The translations under genes and the position numbers were made by a program. DNA of 49,253 nt from Thermoplasmatales archaeon UBA509. Lineage in GTDB: Archaea; Thermoplasmatota; Thermoplasmata; Thermoplasmatales; Thermoplasmataceae. The stretch spans positions 1 through 49,253 of the forward strand of contig DAJC01000034.1 in NCBI GenBank assembly GCA_002498845.1, in the 5' to 3' direction. Under the pieces are notes generated by a model. The model had not been told where the DNA came from and made no database searches. It saw nothing but the letters and a program-made list of their open reading frames with translations. Position 1 is the stretch's first letter. Each line of letters starts with the position of its first letter. Below are positions 17,867 to 27,175 of this stretch, one piece after another.

Positions 17867-18934
17867 ATGCCGGGAAATGGGGCTGGACTGGAGTCCAGAA
17901 TAGTCCGATATTCAGGATACCTGCTCATAGCCATTGCCATAATCTCCTTCCTGATTGCCCTTCCTGATATCTTCATCACAAAACTCCCACTTTATGGACA
18001 CCCGGCATCCAGTTTCTTTATATTTAACATAACTGCCACGGTTTATCTGGCCGCGGCCATAATAATTCCAACAGCCGTACTTGTCGGGCTGGCCATTTTC
18101 TCGCTATTCGACCAGAAGAAGAGGAATGTAAGATCGTTCAATGGCGACCGCGGCGATGCGTTTTACAGATATCTCCTGGTTTTTGTGTTCATCGAGATAA
18201 TTGTTTCTGAGGTAATAGAATACGCAAACCCTGCCCTGTCTGAGGTATTTCCCTTTGATTCCGGGAATCCCTCTGTGGTTGCACTGGCCTATTCCTCACA
18301 GGTGCTGATGCAGAGCATTCTTTTCCAGCTTCTCCCACTGGCTGTGGCAATAGCAGTGCTCCTGTATGCCACTGGAAAACTCAACCTGAGAAACTTCATC
18401 TCAGCAACACCCGGAACCGGAGAGACTCTCCTGATATCTCTAGTTGTGGCTTTGATATTCTCAATTGTTTCTGGAGGGCCAGCCTTAGCCATATTCACGG
18501 ATTTCCTTTCGCTTTTTGTACTGAACGCAATATTCCTGAAAAGCGGATTTCTGCGTGCTTTTCTTGCAAATTTTTCAATCTCAATGATCAATGTTACGGC
18601 CTCGGCGCTTATTTCGTCTTCTGTCGGTACAATAATACTTACGGTGCTGCTGATCTACTTCGGCTTCCTGGGGGCATATGTCTTCATGGGAATGGGACTC
18701 AAATATTCCGCCTCTGCAGTTGCATCCAGAAGCCGGGATAATGTCAACAGAGTCCCGAAAACCAGGAATGTACCTGAGACAGAGCTTTTCATAAGGTCCG
18801 CATGCCCCGATTGCGGCAACACCACATTTCACGTGAACCCTGACATGAGCCTCAAATGCACCAGGTGTGGAAAGGAGATCCCCAGGGATGCCATGGAAGT
18901 GCCAAATGTCAGGGTGGAACTAAGAAGGTCTTGA
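17867..18934 (+). CDS. Polytopic membrane protein with C-terminal zinc ribbon
   Basis: A 355-residue protein with about seven or eight hydrophobic helices (about 15-275) followed by a cytoplasmic zinc ribbon, CPDCG at about 310 and CTRCG about 20 residues later. The arrangement resembles archaeal membrane proteins distantly related to CPBP (CAAX-type) proteases, but I see no EExxxR motif, so I assign no activity. A GGTGA Shine-Dalgarno site sits just before the ATG, and it is nine bases from the AlaX-like gene, so the two are probably one operon. Confidence 0.65.
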   Translation: MPGNGAGLESRIVRYSGYLLIAIAIISFLIALPDIFITKLPLYGHPASSFFIFNITATVYLAAAIIIPTAVLVGLAIFSLFDQKKRNVRSFNGDRGDAFYRYLLVFVFIEIIVSEVIEYANPALSEVFPFDSGNPSVVALAYSSQVLMQSILFQLLPLAVAIAVLLYATGKLNLRNFISATPGTGETLLISLVVALIFSIVSGGPALAIFTDFLSLFVLNAIFLKSGFLRAFLANFSISMINVTASALISSSVGTIILTVLLIYFGFLGAYVFMGMGLKYSASAVASRSRDNVNRVPKTRNVPETELFIRSACPDCGNTTFHVNPDMSLKCTRCGKEIPRDAMEVPNVRVELRRS

Positions 18935-19123
18935 GAAAGAGAACGGCAGTTCCGCAGAGGATGACCAGTGAATGTTTCCACATAGTTTTATGTTTGTATG
19001 AATGCAAAAAGCTTGACTACATATGGCCTTTGGAAACTTATATGTGCCCGTCACTTTCAAATTTGAACCTTAGCATTGTTGGTACCTGAATCATAACTCG
19101 AGCATGCCTCAGCAAATGATATG

Positions 19124-20227
19124 TCATGAGTCGCCTGGAAGCCTTGACGTGTGGGAGAATTCCCTGAGGATCAGGTATGTACCATATGCAAGGGGCATTA
19201 AGAAAAGTGGAATTATTGTCCATATACCATAATACTGATAAAGAACATCCTCACCCAGAGAACCCACAATAAAGCCGAATCCGAACGTTGATTCGTAATA
19301 GAAGACCCCAGTCTTGGTGTCAGAGGTATTTGAAATATACGCCAGGATCTTTGACATGCTGATTGAAACCCCCAAGCCAGAAATGGCTGATACGGCAACT
19401 AGAATTGGGAGAGTGACCTTGAATGCAAGGAATAAAGCAGGAAACAGTAGCAGGGATGAAATTGCGCCATACTGCCATATCTTGAGATCGGGGACGAAGT
19501 TGAGCACAACAAACCCAACTGCAACCACCGCCCCGTATGTTGCAGTCACTCCGCCTATGATGTAATATGGGAAACCGTTGGCCTTCAGCAGCGGTTCCAC
19601 TACAAAATACAGGAAACCTGAAAATATGCCGGCATAGAACAGGGGAAATATGTAGCTTAACCTTGGAGATTCCCTGGATGCGGTCTCTTCCTTATATTTC
19701 ATCCGTGGAGTTGTGACCATTGATATGGCAAAGGCTGCTGCAGCAATGAGAAATACATACTTGAACCCGTAAAGGTCAATGATAACCCCCATAATGGCAG
19801 GTGATGTTGCATTGGGAATACCCCATGCAATGGAATACTTTTCCGCATTTCTGGATCCCTGAAGAGAGCCCAGTGCAATTTCGCTGGATATCCACCACGG
19901 AGCCTGAAAAAAGCTTGCGATTATGGCTATGGGAAGAAAGTACGATCTATATCCAAAGAGGAGGGCCACAGACATGGCCAGGAGTATGGCCAGAGGCACA
20001 CTGACGCCGGCCCTCATCAGCCTTGATCCTGCCCTGCGATATATGTAAGCAACAACAGGAAATGGCAGGGAGCTTGCCAGCCCTATGATGCCTATGAAAC
20101 TATAGGAGAATCCCAGGCGTTCAGCTATGAGGGGAAAGGTGAAGCTGAGCCCAAGCCAGCCAGTTCCAAATGCAAAACTGCTTGCAATCAGCCTTGCTGA
20201 ATCACCGGTGAGACCGTTCCGTGACAC
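19124..20227 (-). CDS. Major facilitator superfamily transporter
   Basis: A 367-residue membrane protein with about ten to twelve hydrophobic segments and an MFS-like layout: two bundles joined by a charged loop near residue 185 (RMKYKEETASRE). The substrate is unknown. The start chosen is GTG at 20227, without a good Shine-Dalgarno site. It follows the AbrB-type regulator gene by 36 bases on the same strand, so the regulator and transporter probably share a transcript. Confidence 0.8.
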   Translation of the reverse strand: MSRNGLTGDSARLIASSFAFGTGWLGLSFTFPLIAERLGFSYSFIGIIGLASSLPFPVVAYIYRRAGSRLMRAGVSVPLAILLAMSVALLFGYRSYFLPIAIIASFFQAPWWISSEIALGSLQGSRNAEKYSIAWGIPNATSPAIMGVIIDLYGFKYVFLIAAAAFAISMVTTPRMKYKEETASRESPRLSYIFPLFYAGIFSGFLYFVVEPLLKANGFPYYIIGGVTATYGAVVAVGFVVLNFVPDLKIWQYGAISSLLLFPALFLAFKVTLPILVAVSAISGLGVSISMSKILAYISNTSDTKTGVFYYESTFGFGFIVGSLGEDVLYQYYGIWTIIPLFLMPLAYGTYLILREFSHTSRLPGDS

Positions 20228-20263
20228 ACAGCGGTATGGCAGACCGGGCTATAATCCTGATGC

Positions 20264-20425
20264 TCATTGAATTTTATCTATCTTAATTCCATCATCCTCA
20301 TAGAATGCAATTATGTCATCAGCCTTCAAGCCGAGACGTTCCACAATCTTCCTTGGCAGAGTTATCCTGAAGGACGAGCCCCTTGAAGATATATGCGCAA
20401 CCTCCAGAAGTTTCTTTTTATCCAT
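20264..20425 (-). CDS. AbrB/SpoVT-type swapped-hairpin DNA-binding protein
   Basis: A 53-residue protein. The segment SSRGSSFRITLPRKIVERLG followed by KADDIIAFYEDD is the classic AbrB/MazE/SpoVT looped-hinge helix pattern. Such proteins act as dimeric transcription regulators or antitoxins. No toxin is next to it; the downstream neighbour is an MFS transporter, which suggests local regulation. A TATA-like box at 20446-20457 (minus strand) is about 26 bases before the ATG, so the transcript is probably leaderless. Confidence 0.85.
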   Translation of the reverse strand: MDKKKLLEVAHISSRGSSFRITLPRKIVERLGLKADDIIAFYEDDGIKIDKIQ

Positions 20426-20582
20426 GAATTGGTATTGTGGCAAGAGATATAATTATTGTATCGATACTAACAGCGGGCTGCGGCTGACCATTGCGATCAT
20501 GAGGCGAGTTGGCAGGCACTAAAAACTGTGCACAGGAAACGCTGAGTTTTTATATCCTGAAAAGCTTCTGGTTAGAACTTCA

Positions 20583-21113
20583 ATGGTAACTAAACCTGCC
20601 AGAATGTATAGCAAAATTACAGGGCCAGCCTACACGAGGAGAGAGTTTATGGGCGGCGTTCCTTACCCGAAAATCACAAACTTTGTTCAGGGAAACCAGA
20701 AAAAGGACTTTGAAATAGAGTTCAGGCTCATAGCCAAGGAATCATGCCAGATCAGGCATATAGCACTTGAGGCAGCAAGGGTATCTGTTAACAGAAAAAT
20801 GCTTGAAGGATCAAGCCCAGACAGCTACTTCCTGCAGATAAGGCCATATCCCCACCAGGTAATCAGGGAACATAAGATGGCAACAGGAGCAGGCGCAGAC
20901 AGAATATCAAGTGGAATGAGAGCTGCCTTTGGCAGACCTGTGGGCACAGCTGCCCGTGTACATACGGATGATATCATAATGGTCGGTCGCACATCCCCGG
21001 ACAAAGCCAGAAAAATGAGGGACGCGCTTCATAAGGCCTCCATGAAACTTCCTACACCCTGCCGCATAGAAATCTCAAAGGGCAAGGACCTGGCAGGAAA
21101 ACTTGGTCTTTAG
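20583..21113 (+). CDS. rpl10e: Large ribosomal subunit protein L10e (uL16)
   Basis: A 176-residue ribosomal protein at the base of the central protuberance near the tRNA sites. The start MVTKPARMYSKITGPAYTRR and the later segments FGRPVGTAARVH and ALHKASMKLP are family hallmarks. TATA box TTTTATATCC at 20547-20556 is about 31 bases before the ATG. The kinase-like gene begins six bases after its stop, so both should be on one mRNA. Confidence 0.96.
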   Translation: MVTKPARMYSKITGPAYTRREFMGGVPYPKITNFVQGNQKKDFEIEFRLIAKESCQIRHIALEAARVSVNRKMLEGSSPDSYFLQIRPYPHQVIREHKMATGAGADRISSGMRAAFGRPVGTAARVHTDDIIMVGRTSPDKARKMRDALHKASMKLPTPCRIEISKGKDLAGKLGL

Positions 21114-21119
21114 TTTCTG

Positions 21120-22025
21120 ATGGAAAGGGAAAAATCCCTAAAAATTTTTGAATCTCTCTTTACTGAAACAGATTTATCAGGATCCCGCCTGGATACTCAT
21201 GGGTGGGACAGCAGGGTTTTGTTCCTGCAGAATGGTACTGTAATTAAGATTCCACTTGCAAACGGCTATGAGAAACTTGAAAGGGAATATTGTGTGCTGA
21301 AGTCAGTCAAGCCCCTTCTTGGTGATCTAGTTCCTGACAGGATCGCACTGGTTATGAAGAAATTCAGAGGTGAAACATTGGAGTTCCTTTCCTACAACGC
21401 CATAGAGGGTATCACCCTTGATGATGCAGCTCCGCTATCAAGGGACATGGAAACTTCAATATGGGTGCAGATGACGCGCATACTGCCAGCAATCCATCAT
21501 CATATGCCGCCCGGTCTCAGCAAATGTGGAATTCCCCTATTGGACGGCCCGGGGTGGCGAGACTTCTATGCGGGATTTCTTCGGGATCTGAGAATAACGG
21601 TTTTCCCGGCCCTGGATGGCCATCTTTCAAGTTATCTGGAGGACCAGATCAGAACCTTCGTTGAAAATGATTCAAATTTCGAATTCCGGCCTGCCCTCAT
21701 TCATGGTGACATTGATCCCAGGAATCTCATATGGGACACACATTCACTCAGGATATCAGGGATAATAGACTGGGGGGACAGCATGATTGGGGATCCGGCC
21801 TTTGATTATGCCTCCATGCTATTCAATGAAAGGGTTGGCCTGCAGCTCATCAGGAACCAGAGAGAACTTGCAGGTCCTGGTCCCATCAGGAGAATTGAAT
21901 TCTATCACAGGATGGTGCCTGTATACTGGATCATGTATGGTCTCAGGAACAGGAGGGAGAAGCTTGTCCGTGACGGCATAAGAGAACTTGAAAATAGGAT
22001 TGGATTCAAGATTGCAATCCTCTGA
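21120..22025 (+). CDS. Aminoglycoside phosphotransferase-like kinase (APH/choline kinase fold)
   Basis: A 301-residue protein of the APH/choline-kinase fold. The catalytic loop IHGDIDPRNLIW and the metal-binding IIDWGDSMIGDPAFDYA are intact (about 198-230). The N-terminal lobe has a plausible ATP-binding Lys in GTVIKIP. The small-molecule substrate is unknown; antibiotic resistance should not be assumed. It is six bases downstream of rpl10e and convergent with the agmatinase gene. Confidence 0.8.
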   Translation: MEREKSLKIFESLFTETDLSGSRLDTHGWDSRVLFLQNGTVIKIPLANGYEKLEREYCVLKSVKPLLGDLVPDRIALVMKKFRGETLEFLSYNAIEGITLDDAAPLSRDMETSIWVQMTRILPAIHHHMPPGLSKCGIPLLDGPGWRDFYAGFLRDLRITVFPALDGHLSSYLEDQIRTFVENDSNFEFRPALIHGDIDPRNLIWDTHSLRISGIIDWGDSMIGDPAFDYASMLFNERVGLQLIRNQRELAGPGPIRRIEFYHRMVPVYWIMYGLRNRREKLVRDGIRELENRIGFKIAIL

Positions 22026-22044
22026 ATCCAGGTCCGTGCATGGA

Positions 22045-22956
22045 TCAGAATAGAGACTGCATGCTTTCTCTGGAACCGATGAAGTCCTGAATAAGCTTGG
22101 CCGCAAGCATTGACGTGTTCCCATTATCATACACTGGCGTCATTTCTACCACGTCGAAACCTATGATCCTCTTGGCGAAGTGAGTGATGAGGGATCTCAC
22201 CTCAACAGCACTTATGCCGTATGGTTCCGGTGTTCCCACGCCTGGCGCTTCAGATGGGTCTATACCATCCATGTCTATGGAAAAGTATATTCTTGCAGGA
22301 TTTCTTGATTCAATTTCCTGAATTACAGACATGATACCTTTCGTTCTGACTTCATTTGCCGTAAAAAACCTGACCTTTGACCATTCCTCCGATCTGTATT
22401 CCTCCATTGATACAGATCTAGTGCCTATTGAGAATATCTTTCCAGCCCCAAGGATTTCCAGGGCCCTTCTGGTGACGCAGGCATGGTTCAGCCTGTTTCC
22501 CATGTATTCATCCCTGAAATCTGAGTGGGCATCTATTATGATCATCACTGTATCCTTTGGAATGTTCCTGACGGCACCAACAGTTACCGAGTGCTCACCT
22601 CCAAGCATTACCGGTACCTTGCCAGATCTCATCATTGTACCCGTGACACTTTCAACGGTGTCAACCACTTCCGATACGTCCTCGCCTACCTGCAAATTAC
22701 CCATGTCGCAGATGCCTGCAGACAGGAAATCTACACCGTATGAAAACTCGAAGGATTCAAGATTATCATAGGCAAGCCTTATTGTATCAGGAGCGAGCCT
22801 CGATCCCCGTCTGAAGCTGGATGTACCATCAAATGGCACCCCGAAGACCACATAACGGGCCTCTGTGTAAGGTGACACAGCATCGGCGATTTTCCTGTGT
22901 GAAAACAGATCTTTCAGTTCTGGAACATTATCTTCCTGACGCCCATTGTCTCCCAA
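22045..22956 (-). CDS. speB: Agmatinase/arginase-family ureohydrolase
   Basis: A binuclear manganese hydrolase of 303 residues. Metal motifs are [19 protein letters not shown] and [15 protein letters not shown]. Archaeal members usually split agmatine into putrescine and urea or act on related guanidines. The start is TTG at 22956, inside the 3' end of the aIF-5A gene (43-base overlap in another frame). GGAGGT six bases before this TTG is a strong Shine-Dalgarno site and decides the start. The pairing with aIF-5A fits the use of agmatine for hypusine precursor formation in archaea. Confidence 0.92.
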   Translation of the reverse strand: MGDNGRQEDNVPELKDLFSHRKIADAVSPYTEARYVVFGVPFDGTSSFRRGSRLAPDTIRLAYDNLESFEFSYGVDFLSAGICDMGNLQVGEDVSEVVDTVESVTGTMMRSGKVPVMLGGEHSVTVGAVRNIPKDTVMIIIDAHSDFRDEYMGNRLNHACVTRRALEILGAGKIFSIGTRSVSMEEYRSEEWSKVRFFTANEVRTKGIMSVIQEIESRNPARIYFSIDMDGIDPSEAPGVGTPEPYGISAVEVRSLITHFAKRIIGFDVVEMTPVYDNGNTSMLAAKLIQDFIGSRESMQSLF

Positions 22957-23303
22957 TAGGATACCTCCGTTCCGGGTTTTACCCGTTCGATTTCCGTGGG
23001 ATCAAGCTGAACAACAAATGTCTCAAAGGTCTCAGAGTCCATCAGTTGAGCCTCATTGTTCGCAATGGACAGAACCTGGGCGTTCTTCTTCTCAATTATT
23101 GGTACCTTGACCTTATGCTTGACGGGGTAAACTACGCTTCTCTTCTGTCCGTCAAACACTCCTATGGCCACAATCCTTCCCTTTGCTTCACCATGCTTCC
23201 CCGGTTTGGACATTGTGATGTCAACTATCTTGCACGGTACATCGTCTACAAGCATGTATCTTCCTACCTTAAGTTCTCTAACTTCGGCTTCCTGCCAGCT
23301 CAT
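22914..23303 (-). CDS. eif5a: Translation factor aIF-5A
   Basis: The archaeal homologue of eIF5A, which helps ribosomes at difficult peptide bonds. It has 129 residues: an N-terminal SH3-like domain with the modified Lys in [10 protein letters not shown] (K36, hypusine or deoxyhypusine site) and a C-terminal OB fold. A TATA box TTTATATA at 23331-23338 lies about 30 bases before the ATG, giving a leaderless mRNA. The agmatinase gene starts within its last codons, so the two are translationally linked. Confidence 0.96.
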   Translation of the reverse strand: MSWQEAEVRELKVGRYMLVDDVPCKIVDITMSKPGKHGEAKGRIVAIGVFDGQKRSVVYPVKHKVKVPIIEKKNAQVLSIANNEAQLMDSETFETFVVQLDPTEIERVKPGTEVSYWETMGVRKIMFQN

Positions 23304-23374
23304 GTGATTCTTTTCGTAATGGTCTCTCTCTTTATATATTTTCTATTGCGGGATACGCATAATAAATGGGAAAA

Positions 23375-24640
23375 TCAGTTGTAATCTTCAAAGGGCAAAT
23401 CCTCATATTCAGGCCGCAGTAGTGACCCATCCCTTTTCAGGAATACCCCATTCACCATTACATCACTGACACATGATGTATCGGCAGAATACACAATATT
23501 TGAAACGGCATTGCTGATTGTGGTGGGAGCCATCCTTGGATTCCTTGTGTCCATCAGAACTATGTCTGCCAGCATTCCTGGCGCTATGGCCCCTATATCC
23601 TTCCTCTTCAGTGAGGCAGCAGCGTTCACGGTGGCCATGTCCAGCAGCATCTGGGCATTTGTTAATGCAGGATTCCACCGATCATTCTTGACCCATATGG
23701 AGCCGAATTTCATTGAGGAGATCACATCCTGGGAATTGTTTGAAGCGGTGCTGTCCGACCCAATGGAGACAGTAACACCATTGTTCAGGTATTCAGGTAT
23801 GGGCGCAATTCCTCCCACGCCAAGTTTTGCGTTGCTGACAGGATTCCATGAGACGCTGGCTGATGCCTTAGAAAGCAGTCTGACTTCATTGAGTGTTGCC
23901 CAGACTGAATGAGCAGCAATGAACCTGGGGCCAAGGAAGCCGATTTTTGAAAGATGCTCTATTGGCCTTTCGCCTTTGGAAGCTTTTACAAAATTGTAAA
24001 CCTCTTGGCGGGTCTCAGCAAGGTGTCCATGTATTATGGTATCCTCCCTGTCTGCCACATCCAGGGCAGAGAGATAGGTCTCGTCGCCTGCCACATATAT
24101 TCCCTGAACACCTATGGCTGGAGTCACCAGATCACGTCCCCTGAATTCACTTATGAAATGCTGTGCATTCTTCACGGGATTCCCCCTCTGTGTGGTCTTA
24201 TCCTCATCCAGGGTATTCCAGGCCAGGAACCCGCGGATACCTGCTTTTTCAACTGCTCTTACAATCACGTCCTCAGAGTAATAGAGATCCAGGAATGACG
24301 TTACGCCAGAATGCACCATTTCCCTGATTCCAAGAAGTGCAGAGTTGTAAAGTCCTTTCTCAGTCCTTTCGCCATCAAGCTTGAATGTTCTTTCAAGGAA
24401 ACTGGACAGGGGCACGTCATCAATCTGCCCCCTCAGGTGCGTCATTGCCACATGGCAGTGTGTGTTGATCATCCCCGGCATGGCTATTCTGCCTGTTCCA
24501 TCAATGATTTCGTCTGCCCCCTTCTCTTCCGGTCCGGTGTAGGTGATCCTGTTTCCCTCAATCAGTATATTTCCCATAAAGACTGACCTGTTGATGTCCT
24601 GTGAAACGATAATTGCGTTGCGAATCAGCATGCTCTTCAT
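23375..24640 (-). CDS. mtaD: Amidohydrolase, 5-methylthioadenosine/S-adenosylhomocysteine deaminase type
   Basis: A 421-residue metal-dependent deaminase. Zinc ligands are H61 and H63 (NTHCHVAM), a His in IIHGHLAETRQEV, one in FIAAHSVWAT, and Asp in SIGSDSTASNNSQD. These motifs are those of the MTA/SAH deaminase (MtaD/DadD) group, which salvages adenine-containing by-products of methylation. Related amidohydrolases such as guanine or cytosine deaminases are less likely. TATA-like TTTATTAC is about 27 bases before the ATG. Confidence 0.86.
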   Translation of the reverse strand: MKSMLIRNAIIVSQDINRSVFMGNILIEGNRITYTGPEEKGADEIIDGTGRIAMPGMINTHCHVAMTHLRGQIDDVPLSSFLERTFKLDGERTEKGLYNSALLGIREMVHSGVTSFLDLYYSEDVIVRAVEKAGIRGFLAWNTLDEDKTTQRGNPVKNAQHFISEFRGRDLVTPAIGVQGIYVAGDETYLSALDVADREDTIIHGHLAETRQEVYNFVKASKGERPIEHLSKIGFLGPRFIAAHSVWATLNEVRLLSKASASVSWNPVSNAKLGVGGIAPIPEYLNNGVTVSIGSDSTASNNSQDVISSMKFGSIWVKNDRWNPALTNAQMLLDMATVNAAASLKRKDIGAIAPGMLADIVLMDTRNPRMAPTTISNAVSNIVYSADTSCVSDVMVNGVFLKRDGSLLRPEYEDLPFEDYN

Positions 24641-24941
24641 GTGGGTGATATTTCAATTGCAGTAATAAAATGACCTCAGGCCTTATTTGATCCGAAAACC
24701 CGTAGAGTCATCTGAAATATGGAAACCATGAAGAATGTATGGCGTTGAGCCCATGAGAAATTCAGAAACTCGATGCCATGCCTTTGCCATTACTTACACA
24801 GGATAAGAATCATTTCGCCCTCTGGAACATTCACTGGCAGGAAACTAGGTAAATTTCTGTTAAGAATACATCCGTTTACACCGGTTCCAAATGCGGGAAG
24901 CCGCATGATGCGCACGTCTGCGTGCCATAAAACCGGGGATT
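24641..24941. other. 301-base stretch without a convincing gene
   Basis: Lies between the end of the surface-protein/MoxR operon and the deaminase gene promoter. The left two thirds hold only out-of-frame extensions of neighbouring frames. I see no RNA gene; a few CTGA and ATGATG words do not form a C/D-box pair. Confidence 0.45.
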
Positions 24942-25859
24942 CTACCACTTGTCTGTCCTGGGAAGCTTGCCAAGCTTCTTCATCTTTCTTTCTGGCGAAC
25001 TTCTTACAACATATATTGCTGTAATGAAGACTGCAATGGCCACAGCAAGTATCTGGAAACCCATGGATGATACCATCTGATCCACAGCAAAGACAATGAA
25101 CGCAATGATTCCTCCCAGAACTGCTGCTGCACCAATTCCACCGAGAGCTTCCGATCTGAACTGCTTCTCCTGCACAAAGACGAAGTACGATATTATGGCT
25201 ACCAGCGATATGATCAGGGCGACCATCATAACGGGATTTACAGGAAAAGAATATTCCTGCAGAGGAGGAGGGAATCTCTGTCCATCTATGTTTGTGGACC
25301 CCGTAAAGATCAGCGCAATCCACGAAACAAACTGCATCTCATATGCCTGCGTGTAGGCTGCAGCGTATGAGTATGAATACCTGGCCATGAGGTATAACAC
25401 AAAAACCTGATCCAGGAGCGGAAGCAGGGAAAGGACCAGATACGATATGGAACGCTGTATGGTGCCTGACTTTATGCCGCCAATTGTTGCAGTTACGCTG
25501 ATTACCATGCTGAAGGTGATGAATGTGCGGAGAGTGAATGGTATTACAAGATGGGATAGCAGCCTACTTGATTGTATGTAGGAACTGAAACCAGAAAAGA
25601 GGTTAGGACTCCCACTATTTCCAACCTCCACGCCAAGGGAGATCAGGATCAACATCAGAATGATGAGTATTACAACCGGATTCACATATGACCTGAACCT
25701 TGATGGTACGAATATTGACATTACCGGCACCAGGGAAAGTACTATGAAGGGCGCCAGGTAAACGTCACCGAGGAGATGGGGAATCACATAGATGATCAGC
25801 ACTATGGATGGGAGCATTATCATTCCGTTTATGACCGTCCTGACTGTCAAATCCTTCAT
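24942..25859 (-). CDS. Membrane protein, last gene of the surface-protein/MoxR operon
   Basis: A 305-residue protein with about eight hydrophobic helices and a basic C-terminal tail (SSPERKMKKLGKLPRTDKW). No enzyme motif is visible. It starts two bases after the stop of the DUF58 gene, so it is the last gene of a six-gene operon. By analogy with bacterial MoxR/DUF58 clusters it may be a membrane partner of the complex; this is inference. Confidence 0.65.
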   Translation of the reverse strand: MKDLTVRTVINGMIMLPSIVLIIYVIPHLLGDVYLAPFIVLSLVPVMSIFVPSRFRSYVNPVVILIILMLILISLGVEVGNSGSPNLFSGFSSYIQSSRLLSHLVIPFTLRTFITFSMVISVTATIGGIKSGTIQRSISYLVLSLLPLLDQVFVLYLMARYSYSYAAAYTQAYEMQFVSWIALIFTGSTNIDGQRFPPPLQEYSFPVNPVMMVALIISLVAIISYFVFVQEKQFRSEALGGIGAAAVLGGIIAFIVFAVDQMVSSMGFQILAVAIAVFITAIYVVRSSPERKMKKLGKLPRTDKW

Positions 25860-25861
25860 GT

Positions 25862-27175
25862 TTATCCTCCAAGATTCAGTGTGCGAGCATAACCATATTC
25901 AGCCATAAGCCTGAGCAGAAGGTCCCTTTCCCTGGCTGTTGCGGTCTTTATGCCTATTCCATTGAAGAAGTGCGAGACGGCTTTGATATATCGCCTCTGC
26001 TTGTTGGCCGTACTGATCATTAGCTTGCGGAAAACCTCGTCCTCACGCTTATCCACAAAATCATACCCGTCAACAAGGAACAGGTACGTTGGCCTCCCGG
26101 TCTGGTAATCCCTTGGCGAGTGTGGATGAAAGTTTTCAGGGAATGACATGGCGGATATGATGAACACAACTGCATTCTTCTTGATTCGCTTCCTGATTTT
26201 CTCCACAGCAGCCTCAATGGAAAAGTCACCGGAAGGGCGTATCTCTGCCACAAGCTTTTCAAGCTTCTTGATGGGTTCCTCCGACTTCTGGGCAGGAATG
26301 AAGTGATCGAGGCTGGATGATATTACCTGGAAGCCCACACCATCACGATTCTTTATGATTGAATAAGATGCATTTAGGACGCTTGTCACAACTGTGTCGT
26401 ACATTCTCCTTGTTGCAGTCCCCTGATTCATTCCGCTGCTGTAATCCATGACAAAGTAAACATCGATCTGCCGCTCTTCCTCCATCTGCTTGATGAAGAG
26501 ATCTTCATAATCACCGCCATTGTACCTGTTCCACACTATATATCGGAAATCGTCAGATTCAACATATTGCCTCACACCATAGAAATCGTATCCCTGCCCG
26601 GATTTCCTGGAATAGTGCATGCCTGCAGTGAAAAGGAAATTGCTGAGCCTCTCGCTGCGTTGCGTGTAGATATCTGAAAGGGCAGGGCCTATCTTCACCT
26701 CATCTATCTTCTCCAGAATGGATCGGGTGATGCATATCTTCATGGGGTCCTGCACGTAGGTTATGAGGGGACCGATTTTGTATTTCCCAATGGCTATGGA
26801 TTCTATGGAGTATGCCTTTTCAACAGTCTGCCCAGGAGACAGGGCAATTTCACCCTCGAAATCTCCTTCTGTCCTGAACACATCCGAAAGAGTGTCGTAA
26901 TAGTGAAAGGTTATTGTCCTGGATGTGGGATTGGTGAACCTTACCCTTATTTCCTTGGGCTGGTGTTTCCTGCCATGATCGTCCTTCAGGAACCTTTCGA
27001 TTCTTATCCTGAACAGATCTGTTGCCGTCCCCTTGTTGAAGAGTATAATGTCCGCAGCTATGACGAAGAACAGTACAAGGGAGAATATTATGAAGTACCT
27101 GTATCCGAAGAACAGGGCCTCAAGTACCGCACTTGTGACCGCTGAGATCAGAGCATAGCCGGACTTCTTGATCAT
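25862..27175 (-). CDS. DUF58 protein with von Willebrand A-like domain
   Basis: A 437-residue protein: two N-terminal membrane helices (about 8-45), a beta-rich middle region, then the DUF58 block around VRQYVESDDFRYIVWNRYN followed by a vWA-like domain with a MIDAS-type DYSSGM motif and a later Asp. DUF58 proteins are constant partners of MoxR ATPases in operons, thought to help assemble or activate protein complexes. Its start overlaps the MoxR stop by four bases. Confidence 0.88.
   Translation of the reverse strand: MIKKSGYALISAVTSAVLEALFFGYRYFIIFSLVLFFVIAADIILFNKGTATDLFRIRIERFLKDDHGRKHQPKEIRVRFTNPTSRTITFHYYDTLSDVFRTEGDFEGEIALSPGQTVEKAYSIESIAIGKYKIGPLITYVQDPMKICITRSILEKIDEVKIGPALSDIYTQRSERLSNFLFTAGMHYSRKSGQGYDFYGVRQYVESDDFRYIVWNRYNGGDYEDLFIKQMEEERQIDVYFVMDYSSGMNQGTATRRMYDTVVTSVLNASYSIIKNRDGVGFQVISSSLDHFIPAQKSEEPIKKLEKLVAEIRPSGDFSIEAAVEKIRKRIKKNAVVFIISAMSFPENFHPHSPRDYQTGRPTYLFLVDGYDFVDKREDEVFRKLMISTANKQRRYIKAVSHFFNGIGIKTATARERDLLLRLMAEYGYARTLNLGG

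Noticed and set aside
21120..22025. Antibiotic-resistance phosphotransferase
   Set aside because: Only the general APH/choline-kinase fold motifs are present and the neighbour is a ribosomal protein; resistance cannot be claimed.
22821..23384. 187-codon plus-strand frame opposite aIF-5A and agmatinase
   Set aside because: Antisense to two well-identified proteins whose motifs are complete.
24790..25323. 177-codon minus-strand frame
   Set aside because: Runs out of frame through the 305-residue membrane protein gene and has an unnatural Cys/His/Ser-rich composition.
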